Shown here: positions 14,301 to 25,213 of the stretch, piece after piece | Numbering within the stretch: position 1 is the first letter of the stretch | How the letters are laid out: every line of letters starts with the position of its first letter | From: Albifimbria verrucaria | Taxonomy: Eukaryota > Ascomycota > Sordariomycetes > Hypocreales > Stachybotryaceae | Length of the DNA: 64,000 nt | Direction of reading: 5' to 3' | NCBI GenBank assembly: GCA_020081605.1 | Contig: JAHREC010000062.1 | Location: forward strand, 2,852,001-2,916,000 | Made by a program: the position numbers and the translations under genes | The notes under the pieces: model-generated | The model's database searches: none | The model's input: only the letters and a program-made list of their open reading frames with translations | What the model was told of the DNA's origin: nothing

Positions 14301-14761
14301 GTTGATCTGCCGCGAAATGCGACACAACTCTGGATGTCAGCCAACCATACAGAATCCCAATTGCTTATCTGGAAGATCTGGTTGGAAGTTGGAACCGTAG
14401 TTGTGTGGTTCACTCTTGTCAGCCATTTATCATTTGCCGTACGTAATTGTTATGATTTGTGGTAAGTGAGGTCAGATTCGTGTTTCGGGCAGCATATGGC
14501 TTTAACAGACACCAATAGGTGCCAACAATACCCGGGCAGACTTTACTGCAATAGTTTGGAAAGCTGGGATGCTGGTGTCTGGTTGAGAACAATCAGGTAT
14601 CCAATTATCGTGTATTGAAGTAATTTGAAGACACAATATCTCTGGTTATATCTAGTAATTACTCCATAGTCTATATGCAAAAGAAAGAGACGAGGCCTTG
14701 AGCCATTATTCAAACAACATGTCCACTTGTGATTTTCTAATGTTCATAGGCTTGGTAAGCT
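5375..14761. other. Gene-poor region of about 9.4 kb
   Basis: No ORF here resembles a known protein, and no transposase, reverse transcriptase, LTR or tRNA is visible. The DNA is of ordinary composition, not obviously AT-rich as RIP-mutated repeats are. It contains a GGAT/GGGT tandem-repeat patch near 7200-7270 and a copy of AGGTACCTACCTTA at 7637-7650. Several 60-190 codon open frames (for example 13062-13628, plus) are unsupported. The side next to 5375 must hold the promoter and 5' UTR of the zinc-cluster regulator. The rest may hold long non-coding transcripts or decayed genes. Confidence 0.5.
7200..7270. repeat. GGAT/GGGT-type tandem repeat patch
   Basis: A run of 4-bp units of the form GGAT, GGGT and GAAT on the plus strand changes gradually to AATC/AATG units. 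It is a degenerate tetranucleotide microsatellite in non-coding DNA. It opens artificial ORFs in several frames (WMDGW-like repeats) that should not be called genes. Confidence 0.8.
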
Positions 14762-16762
14762 TTAAAACATGGCAATGGCCATAACACCAGCTAGCAAGAG
14801 AGCAACTCCCGGGGTATTGAGGGTCTTGCCGGCAGCTCCAGGAACTGAAGATTCGCCAGTTTCCTCTGGCTTGTCGGAGTCTGTTGGGTCGGCAGTAGCG
14901 GCAGCTGTCGGCCAGAACTCTGATGCCAGGGAGGTTGGTTTAACTGTCACCTCACGGTAGTTATACGTATATCCTTCGGCACAGCTATCCTTATCTTCCT
15001 TGCTATTCCTAGTACACTTCTCAACGACGGGGATGAGGTAAGTGCCGGTAGTCTGTGGGCCATATGTCACCGTACGGGTGACGACTTCGGTCGTGGCACT
15101 GAGGCCTGTGCAGGTCTCAGCACCGGAGCATTTGGGACCGAAGTGTGTCTGGACGGTTGTGTAGACGAAGGTCGAGGTAGGGCGAGGAAGCTTTGAGGTC
15201 TCTGGGGGCGCAGTTGTGTTGCGTGATGTGCTTTCATCCCCAGAGCGTCTTTGGCTGCGCGATTCACTCGTGTCTTTGGATGATTTGCCACCGCACTTGC
15301 CGAGAACTTTTGGTACGGCATTAGGACCAGAGCCGAATTCGACGAGCTCGCTGCCGCACTCTGCGCTGTTGGCGATATGGACGTTTTGGTTGTCCCAATC
15401 GAACACGACGTAGGCCGCCCTCAAGAACGAATCGCCCAAGACGTGCATTCCTACCAAGTCAGCAAGGTTAGCATATGCCTGACACGATAAAAACAATGTT
15501 TTATTCTTACCCTTGTCGTCACCTCTAAGCAGGACAACACATTGATCATCTGTCGAATCCTGGATGATCTCGTCGTAAGGGACGTGGATCATTGTATCAC
15601 CAAACTTGAAATCGACAGTCCGTTTGGAGTCCCTGAGACTACAGTCCACCACGTACATTGTGGCATCGCCTGACTGGACTGGCGTAGCTTTGGGGAATCC
15701 TTCAACGATTATCTCGACGTATCGCTTGGGGAGGGTTGTCAACGTCGTGCCACTATCAAGAAGAACAACTATATCATCATCTTTAGACGTGGTTTTGGGT
15801 TTCTTCCTGTCCTCGGGCTGTACTGACACACCATCTAGGTGAACCCAGTATCTGAATGTGATCAGTTTTATTCATTTCAAAAAAAAAAAAAAACTGGTGA
15901 GGAGTCATACCGAGTTGCTCCATCAGGGATTCATCGCTCGACACGATGGGCAGTTTTTCGAGAGGTCCAGTGAACTTCTTAGTATCGATGCCACCAAAGA
16001 TGAGCGCTCCTAGAATCCATATGAGCAACCGGTGCAGGGAAGACGAGTTGAATTGCCACTTACCGTGATCACTTTCAATGCCTCGAATGTCCATGCTGAA
16101 TACCCTGCTTTTGATGAAACCCTGCTGCGCAAGAGAGTCGATGACCATCGGAAACGTGGATTCCCATCCCATGACGTCCGGGGCGAGGCCCATCAAACCC
16201 GCTTCACTTTCTGAGGTATTCGTTGCAACTCCAAATATCTGTTGGCTGATTCTTGAGGCTGAACAAAAGGTTCATTGGTTAATATCGCGCGGCAAATCCT
16301 TGGTTAGGGGTGGTAGGCATTGAGCTTACATCCAATAGTCAGGAAATCGTAACCATATTCGAAATCAGTGTGACCTTTTCCGTAGACAATCTTGCCTTCG
16401 GCCTTGAGATCGACAAAGGTGCTGCTGCCATTGAAATGACCTGCCAACTCGCAAAATTCGTCGTTTGGAGACCCTTTGCAAACTGGGTTGACCCAAGTCT
16501 TCGAAGAACCAGTGTCAAACACTACTGTGATGTCTTGTCCAGGTGTGCCCAGTGTAATCTCGATTGTGTAGAAGAATCCGTCATTTCTCGACGTGGTATC
16601 GATCTCACTTCGTCGTCTAATCCTTCTTTCCGGAGTTTCTCGGTGGGTTTTTACTGGAAAATGCAAGATGGCAGGGCTCTTTGCCGCATGGTTGTTGTCT
16701 GCGATGTCCGCAGCCACGACGAAGAGCGGCAAAGCTGCTAGAGAAAGAAAAGAACTAATCAT
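14762..16762 (-). CDS. GPI-type aspartic protease, yapsin-like
   Basis: A secreted pepsin-family (A1) aspartyl endopeptidase, probably attached to the membrane or wall by a GPI anchor. It starts at an ATG at 16762 with a signal peptide (MISSFLSLAALPLFVVAA) and a propeptide ending in basic residues RRIRRRSE, a plausible kexin-type site. The first catalytic motif is DTGSSKTWVN (exon 1) and the second is DSGTTLTTLP (about 15770). The C-terminus has a Ser/Thr-rich stalk and a hydrophobic tail (LNTPGVALLLAGVMAIAMF) typical of a GPI signal. Introns: 16329-16259, 16063-16010 (54 bp) and 15510-15451 (60 bp). The latter two lack in-frame stops and could be misread as coding. A further intron near 15919-15863 contains a 15-base A/T run. 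Its simplest acceptor leaves the conserved YWVHLDGVSV segment one base out of frame; an alternative acceptor at GTGTGTCAG keeps frame but removes that segment. Confidence 0.9.
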
Positions 16763-19125
16763 AATTAAATCTGCAAACTTTCAAATCTGTGGAGTTGCTA
16801 AAAAGGACACAACAAAGAAAAAAGCGAAGGTTGAGGTCAATGGCAGGATCCATTGTCATGGTCAAGGGCACGAAAGCATAGTCTTATACTATCGGCGAGG
16901 CGCAAGCAAATAGGGCCAACATCTGACATCCTAGTGAGCTCTGTGGAGTCACATCCTAGTCCCCTGTACGTTATTCGAATGTGAAGACCCAAATGGGAAA
17001 TCTCCTTTGTCTAATGGCATGGAACGCACGTTTCTTCTGGGCTCCATTTGACCTGGGTGGATGCGAGCGCAGGAGTAAGTCTGATGTGTTGTTATATCAG
17101 CTGCTTACAACTCACTGCTTCTATTTGACATCTTGATATGATACCTGGTGAGTGCTGTACGTGTTAATATTTAGATATACCTAGACACATATCGTCCTCA
17201 CGCACTATTTCGATGTCATGTTGGCATAACAAACAAGTCATTATGAAGTTGTCAACTTTGACGCACTCAGTTCGCGACTTGCCTTCAACGCGAAGGCCCA
17301 ATAGGATCAAACAAACTCTCATCAGGAGTTGCCTCCCCTAGGTTGAGGCTGATTATCAGCTTACAAGTGGAGAATCGAAGACTCAGTCCACCTTAGAGTC
17401 CCGGTAGCCGTGCCAAGAACAACCAGAACAGACAAGTGCCGACCAACCAACGATCCAGCCTCACCCTTGTTAATCGAGGCATAGGCTTAGCAGGGCGGGT
17501 GCGATGTAGGCCATGCATCTTGTGCCTACAAAATTGCCCTGGAGCAGACGCAGAACTCCCATAAATTTGCCCCAGCATTTGAACCAAGAGTATTTTCGCA
17601 TGAGCCTTTAATCCTTCGCGAGATTAGTCATGCTAATTATAGCTTTGTACGACTGTCTCAACGTACCAATTCAGAAAACTCCGATAAACTAGACAGGAGT
17701 TGTCAGCACTAGGTATATTGGCCCTCCGTTCAATCACGCAAAATGCCACATAATAGGGCATAAATCGGTTGGATGTGACCAAAAGAACTAACCAGTAAGA
17801 ACTGTTGCTGGTGTCCTCACTCATAGTATCTCTTCCGATTTACCATGGCGGTGATGTCTTGTCCAAAGTCTTTGAGGATGAGCAGGATCTGCACTGCCGC
17901 ATATTCGCCGAGTTGTCCCACCTTGCTTTCTATTAACAGGTTGTTGCGGCATTCCACAGCCACCATGTGTGACCTACAACATACGAGGCCATCCAATGAC
18001 CCTGTTTGTGCCGCATTCAGTGTAATACCGACGATGATTGATTAGGCATTGGCCGATAAATGTTGCTAAGAACACGCTGGTTGGCCATGGCTTACAAACG
18101 TCTGTCACTTCTGCCCATGGCCTGATCCAACATTACCCGAAGGTTTGAAACACATGGTACTGATAACTTGTGAGGAATGAAAACAACACAGCACCCCAAT
18201 CATTCCAGACACCCAACCAGATTGTTGTGTAGGGTAGGGACTTAATAGCAGCAGAAACCACAGTTCACTCATCCACTCGAAAGTTATGGCCATTCTATGC
18301 CAATATTTAGAATCAGGAGCTGTTCAAGTTTTCAAATATTGTAGCTTATACTATAAGACCAATAGGTTGTCCAATCACCCAAATCCAATGCGTGGGTGAC
18401 CGCTTTCGAATGGCCGAAGCCAGTCAATCTGAGCGTAAGTTTGCGACAGTACATATGATGCATAATACTCATATCCATGCACCCTTTCTTGAATGACAAC
18501 ATGAAGTGTTTAGAATAACCACTTTCACGCAGTCCTGGTACGGGCATGTGTATCACTGGTATGTTGCATCAGGTTATTAAGCTCCCTTGCCTGCGTGTGT
18601 TGTGCCTACCCTATACGGGTACCTACAGCTCGGTAAGCATCTCGGTGAAGCCTTTGTTGATGTGGTGTACTTTCAATAAACACATTTGGGGATTAAAACA
18701 GAAAAAATGCATGTAGTAATTGTTTATAAAGTTTCTGGTGTGTTTTTACGCTATCCATGGTATTCAGTATGATCGTATTAGAGAGAACTAAAGAAAGGTG
18801 AGATAAGGTAGACAGACGTAACTCATGTGACAGGATCGCAAAAAAACCTTCACAACATGATCTTTTCTCATGTTTTTATTTTATAACTAAGAATATCCTC
18901 AAAACTGAGCATTGGAGCGATGGTAATTCATCTGAAATGGCTCAAACAGGTATCAATTAAGTCGTAGCTATGAGTGGTATCTCTTATTCCATTCCCTCTC
19001 CCATGTAAACGCAAAGATTCTCGGACCGAGGCGGGTCCGCCGGCCATGAAATTACCACCCCATGCTGCATCTCCTCGCGCAGCCACGCCAGACAGACACG
19101 GGCTCGCGGGTCACGCACCGCCAGC
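16763..19125. other. Intergenic region, no gene seen
   Basis: About 2.4 kb between the start of the aspartic protease and the 3' end of the glutathione peroxidase. It is moderately AT-rich and no ORF is convincing. It should hold the protease promoter (left side) and the peroxidase 3' UTR (right side). Confidence 0.5.
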
Positions 19126-19699
19126 CTAGGCCTTGGGCTTCTTCAGCTCCTCCAGGATGGGCTGCTCGAGGGCTTCGGGCTTGGTGGTGCTGGCCCAACG
19201 GCCCTTGACCTTGCCGTCGCGGCCGATGAGGAACTTCTCAAAGTTCCACTTGACGAGCTTGAGGCCCATGATGCCGGGCTTCTCCGTCTTGAGCCAGGTG
19301 AAGAGGGGCTCTGCGTCGTCGCCGTTGACGTTGGTCTTCTTCATGATGGGGAAGGAGACGCCGTAGTTGAGCTGGCAGAAGCTCTGGACGTCGTCGTCGG
19401 TGCCGGGCTCCTGGCCACCGAACTGGTTGCAGGGAAGCCGAGGATGGTGAAGTCGTCGGCGTACTGCTCCTTGAGCTTCTTGTAGAGAGCCTCAAGGCCG
19501 GCATACTGGGGAGTGAAGCCGCACTTGGAGGCGGTGTTGACGATGAGGACGACCTTGCCCTTGTACTCATCGAGAGGGTGCTCCTGGCCGCGCTCTGCAC
19601 GGAGGGGTTAGTTAGCAGGGAGGGCGATAGGTGAGCAGAGTGGGGGTTGAGCGTACTGTCAAGGGGCTTGAAATCGTAGAAGGAGGTAGCAGAGGCCAT
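19126..19699 (-). CDS. Glutathione peroxidase-like thiol peroxidase (Hyr1/Gpx3 type)
   Basis: A Cys-type glutathione peroxidase that reduces hydroperoxides, usually with thioredoxin, and in yeast also acts as an H2O2 sensor. The start is the ATG at 19699 ([18 protein letters not shown]). An intron at 19656-19595 (donor GTACGC, CTAAC branch point, acceptor TGCAG) joins to [18 protein letters not shown]. The catalytic Cys is in [12 protein letters not shown] (a selenocysteine position in animals), the Gln in [11 protein letters not shown] and the Trp in KWNFEKFLI, so the tetrad is intact. One frame break falls at GGG 19432-19434: GFPCNQFG needs one more C on the coding strand. The reading frame is open upstream of the ATG and reads SRYYSVSKTPK, like a mitochondrial presequence, but has no ATG before an upstream stop. 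It lies divergent from the Tda3-like gene, 1.7 kb away. Confidence 0.92.
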
Positions 19700-21400
19700 T
19701 TTGGGAGTCTTGGACACGGAATAGTAACGTGAGGCAGTGAGGGTGGTTGCTGGTTGTTGAGAAAGGTATTTTGGAAAAGCGGGATGAGAGTTCAAGTTCA
19801 GGGTCGCAGGTTGAGGAGGAGGAAGAATAGGACTACTTTGACTATTACGACTAAGTTAGGCTCAACCCCGATATGGAACAGTACGGTAGATTAGTAGGTA
19901 GGTAGGCAAGGTAAAAGGTAGGACAGGTCGGTGACTTGGGTCGTAGCTAAAAGGCAAGGTAGGGTAGGGTGGTCTTTGGGTAGGGCGGTTGCAATATTGG
20001 CAAGCCGTCCCGTCCGATGAAGCAAGGCTTTGACACACCGGATGCATCGGTACCTACCGTCTAGCCCTCTTCAGATACCTCGATCCATCGATTTGCTGGG
20101 GTCGGAGCACATTACGTGGATTCACCACATGGGATGGGCCTCGCGTGCATAAGGTGGCAGCGGTGGTCAAGCGTCTCGGGCAAGCCATGGTGACAAAAGG
20201 CCGCTGGCTGCCTCGGCAAGAAAAAACAAGAGTCGGTGCAGCAGGTGAACATGGAGTGAGACTCGCCTCGCTGGGAGGAGGTGGTGGAGGTGGTGGCAGT
20301 GGTGGTGATGTGACGTGACCGACCAGACATGAATGACATGTGGGCCAAAGGGATCTGGTGACAGGGCAACCAACCCCAAGAGTTCAAGTCAGTCAGGTCC
20401 CTGTTCCCTTTTTTTTTCCTTCTTTTTACCTGGAGACTTTTTGTTGCAGTCCCCTTTCAGGGACTTTGCTGCTGATAAATGCGTAGGCTAGCGGGTGGAG
20501 AGCGCTCCATTCCAGAAGGCCAGGCCCCAGCGCCCGAGCAACGGCTCAAACAGCACCACCTGCTGTCCATTCCAATCCGGTGGTTTCGGTGATGCCAGGC
20601 TGACGGAATCGCTTCGCAACGGCGGTTCCCGCTGTTTTGTCGCACCAGCCGATCAGTGAAATGTGTTTCAAAAGTGTCACCAGCACGGGCAACGTTCTGT
20701 TCCCGGCCCCCGCCTTGGCTCGGGTTTGAAACAAAGGTGAATGCGCATCGCATCGCATCACATCACATCGCCATCACCATCACCGTCTGCAGTTGCTATT
20801 TCCAACGCCCTGGCAAGCCTCCCAGCGCCTTCATTCTCTGGCCTGTCTCTGTCTTTGGTTCCACGTGACATCGTGGCTGGATGGGACCGTCCATCGCCCT
20901 AACCGCCCTCGCATTATCGCCGTCTTCGTATCGTTCGATGTGTTGCATGGTGCGGTGCGGGGCTCCAGTGCATGTCTGGAAACCGTCCAGCTCGGCCAGT
21001 TCATTGGTCTGACTGTGCGATAGGACTCGCTCTCAGACCGTGGGCTGTACTGTAGTATCTACTGTAGTATCTACTGTAGTATCTACTGTAGTATCTACTG
21101 TAGTATCTACTGTAGTATCTACTGTAGTGTCTACCGTAGTATCCTCTGCCGAGACGAACCTGCTTCCTCAGTAAAAATGGTTCTACCCAGACGCTGAGCA
21201 TTGCCACTTTCTTTATCGTCTGGGTCCGTTATCAATCCTCCAGTATAGTCAACAACCCCGCTTGCGTCATCGGTACCATCACGATAGACCCCCATCTGAC
21301 AAAGCCATTGCCCCATGCCTATCTCGCTCTTTGCACATGACAGCCATCTAGATCTGATCGATAAAACAGGCGTGTCCTGAGGCCAACACATCTGGAAACA
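19700..21400. other. Divergent intergenic region
   Basis: The 1.7 kb between the divergently transcribed peroxidase and Tda3-like genes. It contains GGTAGG-rich sequence at about 19885-19990, a copy of GGTACCTACC at 20049-20058, a GGT/GGA-rich low-complexity stretch near 20270-20310, and the 12-bp tandem array listed separately. No gene is seen. Confidence 0.5.
21048..21143. repeat. 12-bp tandem repeat array, 8 units
   Basis: Eight head-to-tail copies of TACTGTAGTATC: six identical, and the last two with single substitutions (GTGTC at 21127-21131; ACCG at 21133-21136). Each unit alternates CTAC and GTAG arms separated by T or TAT, so every junction is a small inverted repeat and the array could form hairpins on either strand. 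It lies about 260 bp upstream of the Tda3-like start codon. Confidence 0.95.
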
Positions 21401-22796
21401 ATGGATGGGAAGCGTAACATTGTCATAGTCGGTAGGTTTTGTGCATCCCTTGGCATCTCCCCAGAGCACCGCAAGACCCTGCGACCAGCTTCTGACCCGA
21501 TACAGGTGGTGGAATCATTGGCTGCACAACCGCCTATTACCTGACTCGCCACCCTAAATTCAACCCTGCTCTGCATACCATTACCTTGTTAGAGGCTGCT
21601 CCCTCAATTGCCGCGGGTGCTTCTGGAAAGGCTGGCGGTCTGCTTGCTAAATGGGCCTATCCTACCTGCCTCGTGCCGCTGTCCTATAAGTTGCACGCTG
21701 AATTAGCCGCAGAGCACAATGGCTCCCAGAAATGGGGCTACAGAACCCTCAGCTGTGGCAGCATTGAGGCCGTTGTCTCCAAGAACAGACTCGCACAGTT
21801 GAATGATCTCAAGGAGACAGGCAAGACTTGGGAGAAGCTCCCAAGCAAGACAACGCTGCCAAGGAACTCCTGGAAACGGGCAACCTCCCGCCCACTCTGG
21901 ACTGGGTGGATAGGAGCTCCGTCACTGAATGGGCTGAGATGGGCGCCCCTGGCAAAACCGAGACCGCTCAGGTTCACCCGTATCACTTCACAACCTCCAT
22001 TGGTGAACTGGCTGTGGCAGGTGGCGTCCAGCTGAGGACAAAGGCCAAGGTCACCCAACTGAATACTTCTAAATCGGGCGTGCAGAGTGTTGAATACTTG
22101 GACCGGGAGACGAATGAGACAAAGACTATTGATAGCGTGACAGACATCATTGTCGCTGCCGGACCATGGACTGGCAGGGTTCTACCACGTGCCAAGATCG
22201 AAAGCTTGAGGGCACATAGTGTTGTATACGAAGCGGATGTGAGCCCATTTGCCGTCTTTACAGATATTGAACTCCCCAGACTTCATCCCTGCGCATCGTG
22301 CCGCAATGGGCCAGAAGAGGAGACACAAGGGAAGAGTGGACCCTGAGATCTATGCTCGGCCTTTTGGTGAAGTATACGCCTGTGGTAAGTTACATATCTT
22401 CCGCTTCTCTTTGCACCGAGCCACGCCCGCTAACTTTGCTATAGGTGAGCCGGACACTCTCATTGCTCTGCCTGAAACGGCAGACGAAGTCCAATTTGAC
22501 GAGGCTCAATGCGACGATATCATCGCATATCTCAGCACCATCAGCCCCGTGCTGGCTTCTGCGCCTATCAAGGCTAAGCAGGCTTGCTATCTACCGCAGC
22601 ACATCAGGTTTGGAAAAGAGAGCGGGCCCCTGATAGGTGCGACGAGTGTCCCAGGCCTCTGGGTTGCGGCTGGCCACACATGCTGGGGATTCAAAACGGG
22701 CCAGCAACAGGAAGGCTCATGTCAGAGTTCATATTCGATGGAGCTGCCAAAAGTGCAAATGTAGATAGTTTGGACCCTCGAAAGTTCAAGGTCTAA
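21401..22796 (+). CDS. FAD-dependent oxidoreductase, Tda3-like
   Basis: A DAO-family FAD oxidoreductase resembling yeast Tda3, a putative oxidoreductase linked to endosome-Golgi traffic; the substrate is unknown. The start is the ATG at 21401. Exon 1 (21401-21431) joins after intron 21432-21505 so that the dinucleotide-binding glycines read VGGGIIG, followed by LLEAAP as the end of the second beta strand. A second intron is at 22385-22444. Other family-like stretches are SGKAGGLLAKWAYP, HPYHFTTSIGELA, DIIVAAGPWTG and GLWVAAGHTCWGIQNGP near the C-terminus. The frame is broken three times: one C missing at CCC 21840-21842, one extra C at CCCC 22274-22277, and one G missing at GGGG 22685-22688. 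Correcting these gives a continuous protein ending at the stop 22794-22796. The breaks lie between conserved blocks, so assembly error is likelier than decay. Confidence 0.85.
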
Positions 22797-23160
22797 AGAT
22801 GTATCAGGACTGGAATGCTAGGGTCGGAGACCGGAAATATGGGCAACTGGGGGCCCACCACGGGACATCAGAAATATAGAGAATAAAGAAGCAAACAAAG
22901 AACTCAACCATACTGAAATATTCACAAAGCAATCAATAAAGTTGTCAATGCAATGCCATCTGAATGCTCAGTCTTCACCTTCTGCTAACCCCAACCCTGG
23001 AACCCTTTATGGTCTAGTCTTGCGGCAGTGGGTCGCTTATCGATAAGAGATTACGGGCAGAAATTTTGGTGGGCAGCCTCGTGAAATCCAAGCGACTCTC
23101 CTCCCACCCCCATCACCAACAAACCGTGTCTTTGATTATCCCTTGACGCCGTATTCACAA
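22797..23160. other. Short promoter region of NOP16
   Basis: The 364 bp between two tandem plus-strand genes. It includes an AT-rich patch near 22860-22940 that probably ends the upstream transcript, a perfect 12-bp palindrome CTTATCGATAAG (23036-23047) and a C/A-rich leader before the NOP16 ATG. Confidence 0.55.
23036..23047. promoter_or_regulatory. Perfect palindrome with back-to-back GATA cores
   Basis: CTTATCGATAAG is its own reverse complement and contains overlapping TTATC and GATAA, each a core site for fungal GATA-type zinc-finger regulators. It lies 114 bp upstream of the NOP16 ATG. Binding is inferred only from the motif. Confidence 0.4.
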
Positions 23161-23886
23161 TGGGTCGTGACTTGCAGAAGAAGAAGCGTCGCTCGGGCCG
23201 TCAGCCCATTCGCCAGAGCAACCAGCACAAGAAGGTGCTCAACCCCGTGGCAACAATGTCATTGCGAAGAACTGGTAGGTGAACACCTCGCGACACGTCT
23301 CGGGCGAATGAAGCGCTGACAATTGCTTTCTTTCAGGGATAAGAATGAGACCTTAGCGCAGAACTACCGAAGGCTCGGCCTCGTCGCCCGTCTCCGCGCG
23401 CCTGCTGGCGGCACTGAGACGCCTCTGCACGGCAAGGCTGCTGTCAAGCCAACCAAGAGCAACCCCTTCAACATCAGCACGATCGGACAGAGCATCGTCT
23501 CCGAGGCCAAGGTCGAGCGAGATGCCGATGGCAAAATCATCCGCGTTCTGCACCGTGGTGCGACCAACCCGCTGAACGACCCTCTCAACGACCTGGACTC
23601 CGGCTCGGACGACGAGATGGAAGAAGAGGAGGCGCCCGAGTGGGGCGGCATCGTCGACGAGGGCGAAACGACGGAAGTGGTCAAGTCACTGGTAGAGGAA
23701 TCGCGGAACCCGGTGGAGAAGAAGCCCAGGACGCAGAGCGAGCAGGAGCAGGAGTGGCTGCAGAGGCTGGTGGCCAAGCACGGCGACGACTTTGCCGCTA
23801 TGGCCCGGGACCTCAAGCTCAACCCCATGCAGCAGACGGCGGCCGACCTGAAAAGGCGCGTCAAGAAGATGCAGGGCAGCGCTTAA
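23161..23886 (+). CDS. NOP16: Nucleolar protein 16 (60S ribosome biogenesis)
   Basis: A constituent of 66S pre-ribosomal particles needed for 60S subunit assembly in the nucleolus. The N-terminus is MGRDLQKKKRRSGRQ, typical of Nop16. One intron (23275-23336; donor GTAGGT, acceptor TTTCAG) joins KNW to DKNETLAQNYRRLGLVARL, the family signature. The C-terminal half has an acidic patch (DEMEEEEAPEWGG) and the motif MARDLKLNPMQQTAADLKRR. One frame break lies at CCCC 23243-23246: with one more C the exon reads LNPRGNNVIAKNW, without it the frame is lost before the splice. It converges on the MARVEL gene. Confidence 0.93.
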
Positions 23887-24230
23887 AGAAGAAAATAGAA
23901 AAATCCTTTCGGCGGGACAAGGCCGGTGGGGAGCATGCTTAGGGTGGTGTTATGGAGTTTCGGTTCAGTTTGAATTGATGAAATTGGTTGATAGCTTTCT
24001 TGAAAGAAATAACAAGGATATATCAGGCCATGCTACAAAAATCTATTTCACGTCCGGCAATCTTAAACCTCCAAAGAAATAAATCTGACGCCCCGAACAC
24101 CTCGTGTCCTCCCAGAAAAAGACCCAAGGTATTGATTGACCTGTACAGTTTGCCCGCTGGTTACATGTTCCCACCACCACCATCGAATATGTCACAAAAT
24201 CGCCATATACATGTCTATGCATTTATTTTT
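23887..24230. other. Convergent intergenic region
   Basis: The 344 bp shared 3' region of NOP16 (plus) and the MARVEL gene (minus). It is AT-rich and holds both 3' UTRs; no ORF or RNA gene is seen. Confidence 0.6.
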
Positions 24231-25213
24231 TTACATTCTGTTCATCGCTGGAACTCGGTCATAGTCTCCTGCCGGAAACTGGGCTGGGCCATCGTCATAA
24301 GCGCTTTGCGAAGCGTGGGATTGCTGGTAAGTCAGAGTGCTCGTGCCAGGGCGGTACTCCGTCTCGCTGTCAAACATGGTGTTGTTCCTGGAAGGGTGAG
24401 CGCTGTATTGACTGCGGTCATCGTCATCAATGTTGCTGTAGGGGTTCGCAGGACCGTAGTTGTGGTCATAGCGGTCTCCGCCGTATGCGCTGTTGGTAGT
24501 GTCGTGGTCCCGGTCGTCCATATTGACCCTCTCGTATGCCTCATCGTCGTGGGGGCCATCGAGAAGGCGGCCTTATCGGGGTCGATGTTGTCTCCGCTAC
24601 GGAGCTTCTTGGCATCGTAGCCGGGCAGAGTGCCGTGGAAGTTGTAGTACTGGAGAGTGTAGCCGCTGAGGAAGGTGGTGCCGGCAAAGAGAAGACTGCA
24701 AGTCGGTAAGCACATGATCTGAAGCCGCTTCAAGACATTGAGCAAAGGTAACGTACGTGATGAAAACACCCAAGCCCACGATGGCCTTGCTCAGGCTACA
24801 TCCTTGGCCGCATTCATTGGCGGTGTTGTAGGCAGCCTGAGTGGCAAAGGCCGAAAGCCAAAGGATGGTGAACATGGCGTCCACCGTGAGCATGGCGTGT
24901 GGTTGAGCGAAGCGGCGAGTTCGTTCAAACCGGGGCGTCATGATGAGGTAGACCCAAGCCGGAGCCGACAAGAAGCACTGATGGAGGCATGATTAGCTGC
25001 AAGTCGACAGACTACGTCACAGGTGGACGAAGAAGAGAGATGAGAGACTCACGACTGCAAAGGTCCAACCATTTTCGCCGGTTATCTTGGCATCCTTTGC
25101 GCGGAAGACGGCGATTTCCAAACACCAAGCAACAAAGGAGAGCAGGATCTGCCCACAGTGCAGGCCCAGCTTCAGTTTAGGAAGAAGCAGCGGATCGATC
25201 TCGACGAGGACAT
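24231..25213 (-). CDS. MARVEL-domain four-helix membrane protein
   Basis: A small integral membrane protein with four hydrophobic segments in a MARVEL arrangement: GLHCGQILLSFVAWCLEIAVF, WTFAVCFLSAPAWVYLIM, a third around LTVDAMFTILWLSAFATQ, and a fourth around AIVGLGVFITLLFAGTTFLSG. A hydrophilic C-terminal tail rich in Asp, Tyr, Ser and Gln follows, probably cytosolic. Introns at 25052-24978 and 24756-24696 join cleanly. One frame break falls at GGGGG 24551-24555 (coding strand CCCCC): adding one C gives APHDDEAYERVNMDD. The start is unresolved: the open frame extends upstream without an ATG, and the nearest ATG (25213) is out of frame, so another indel or a small 5' exon is needed. In this family such proteins organise plasma-membrane or eisosome domains; no specific role can be assigned. 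Confidence 0.8.

Noticed and set aside
19126..19344. A separate 72-residue protein
   Set aside because: It is the C-terminal half of the glutathione peroxidase, separated only by the one-base break at 19432.
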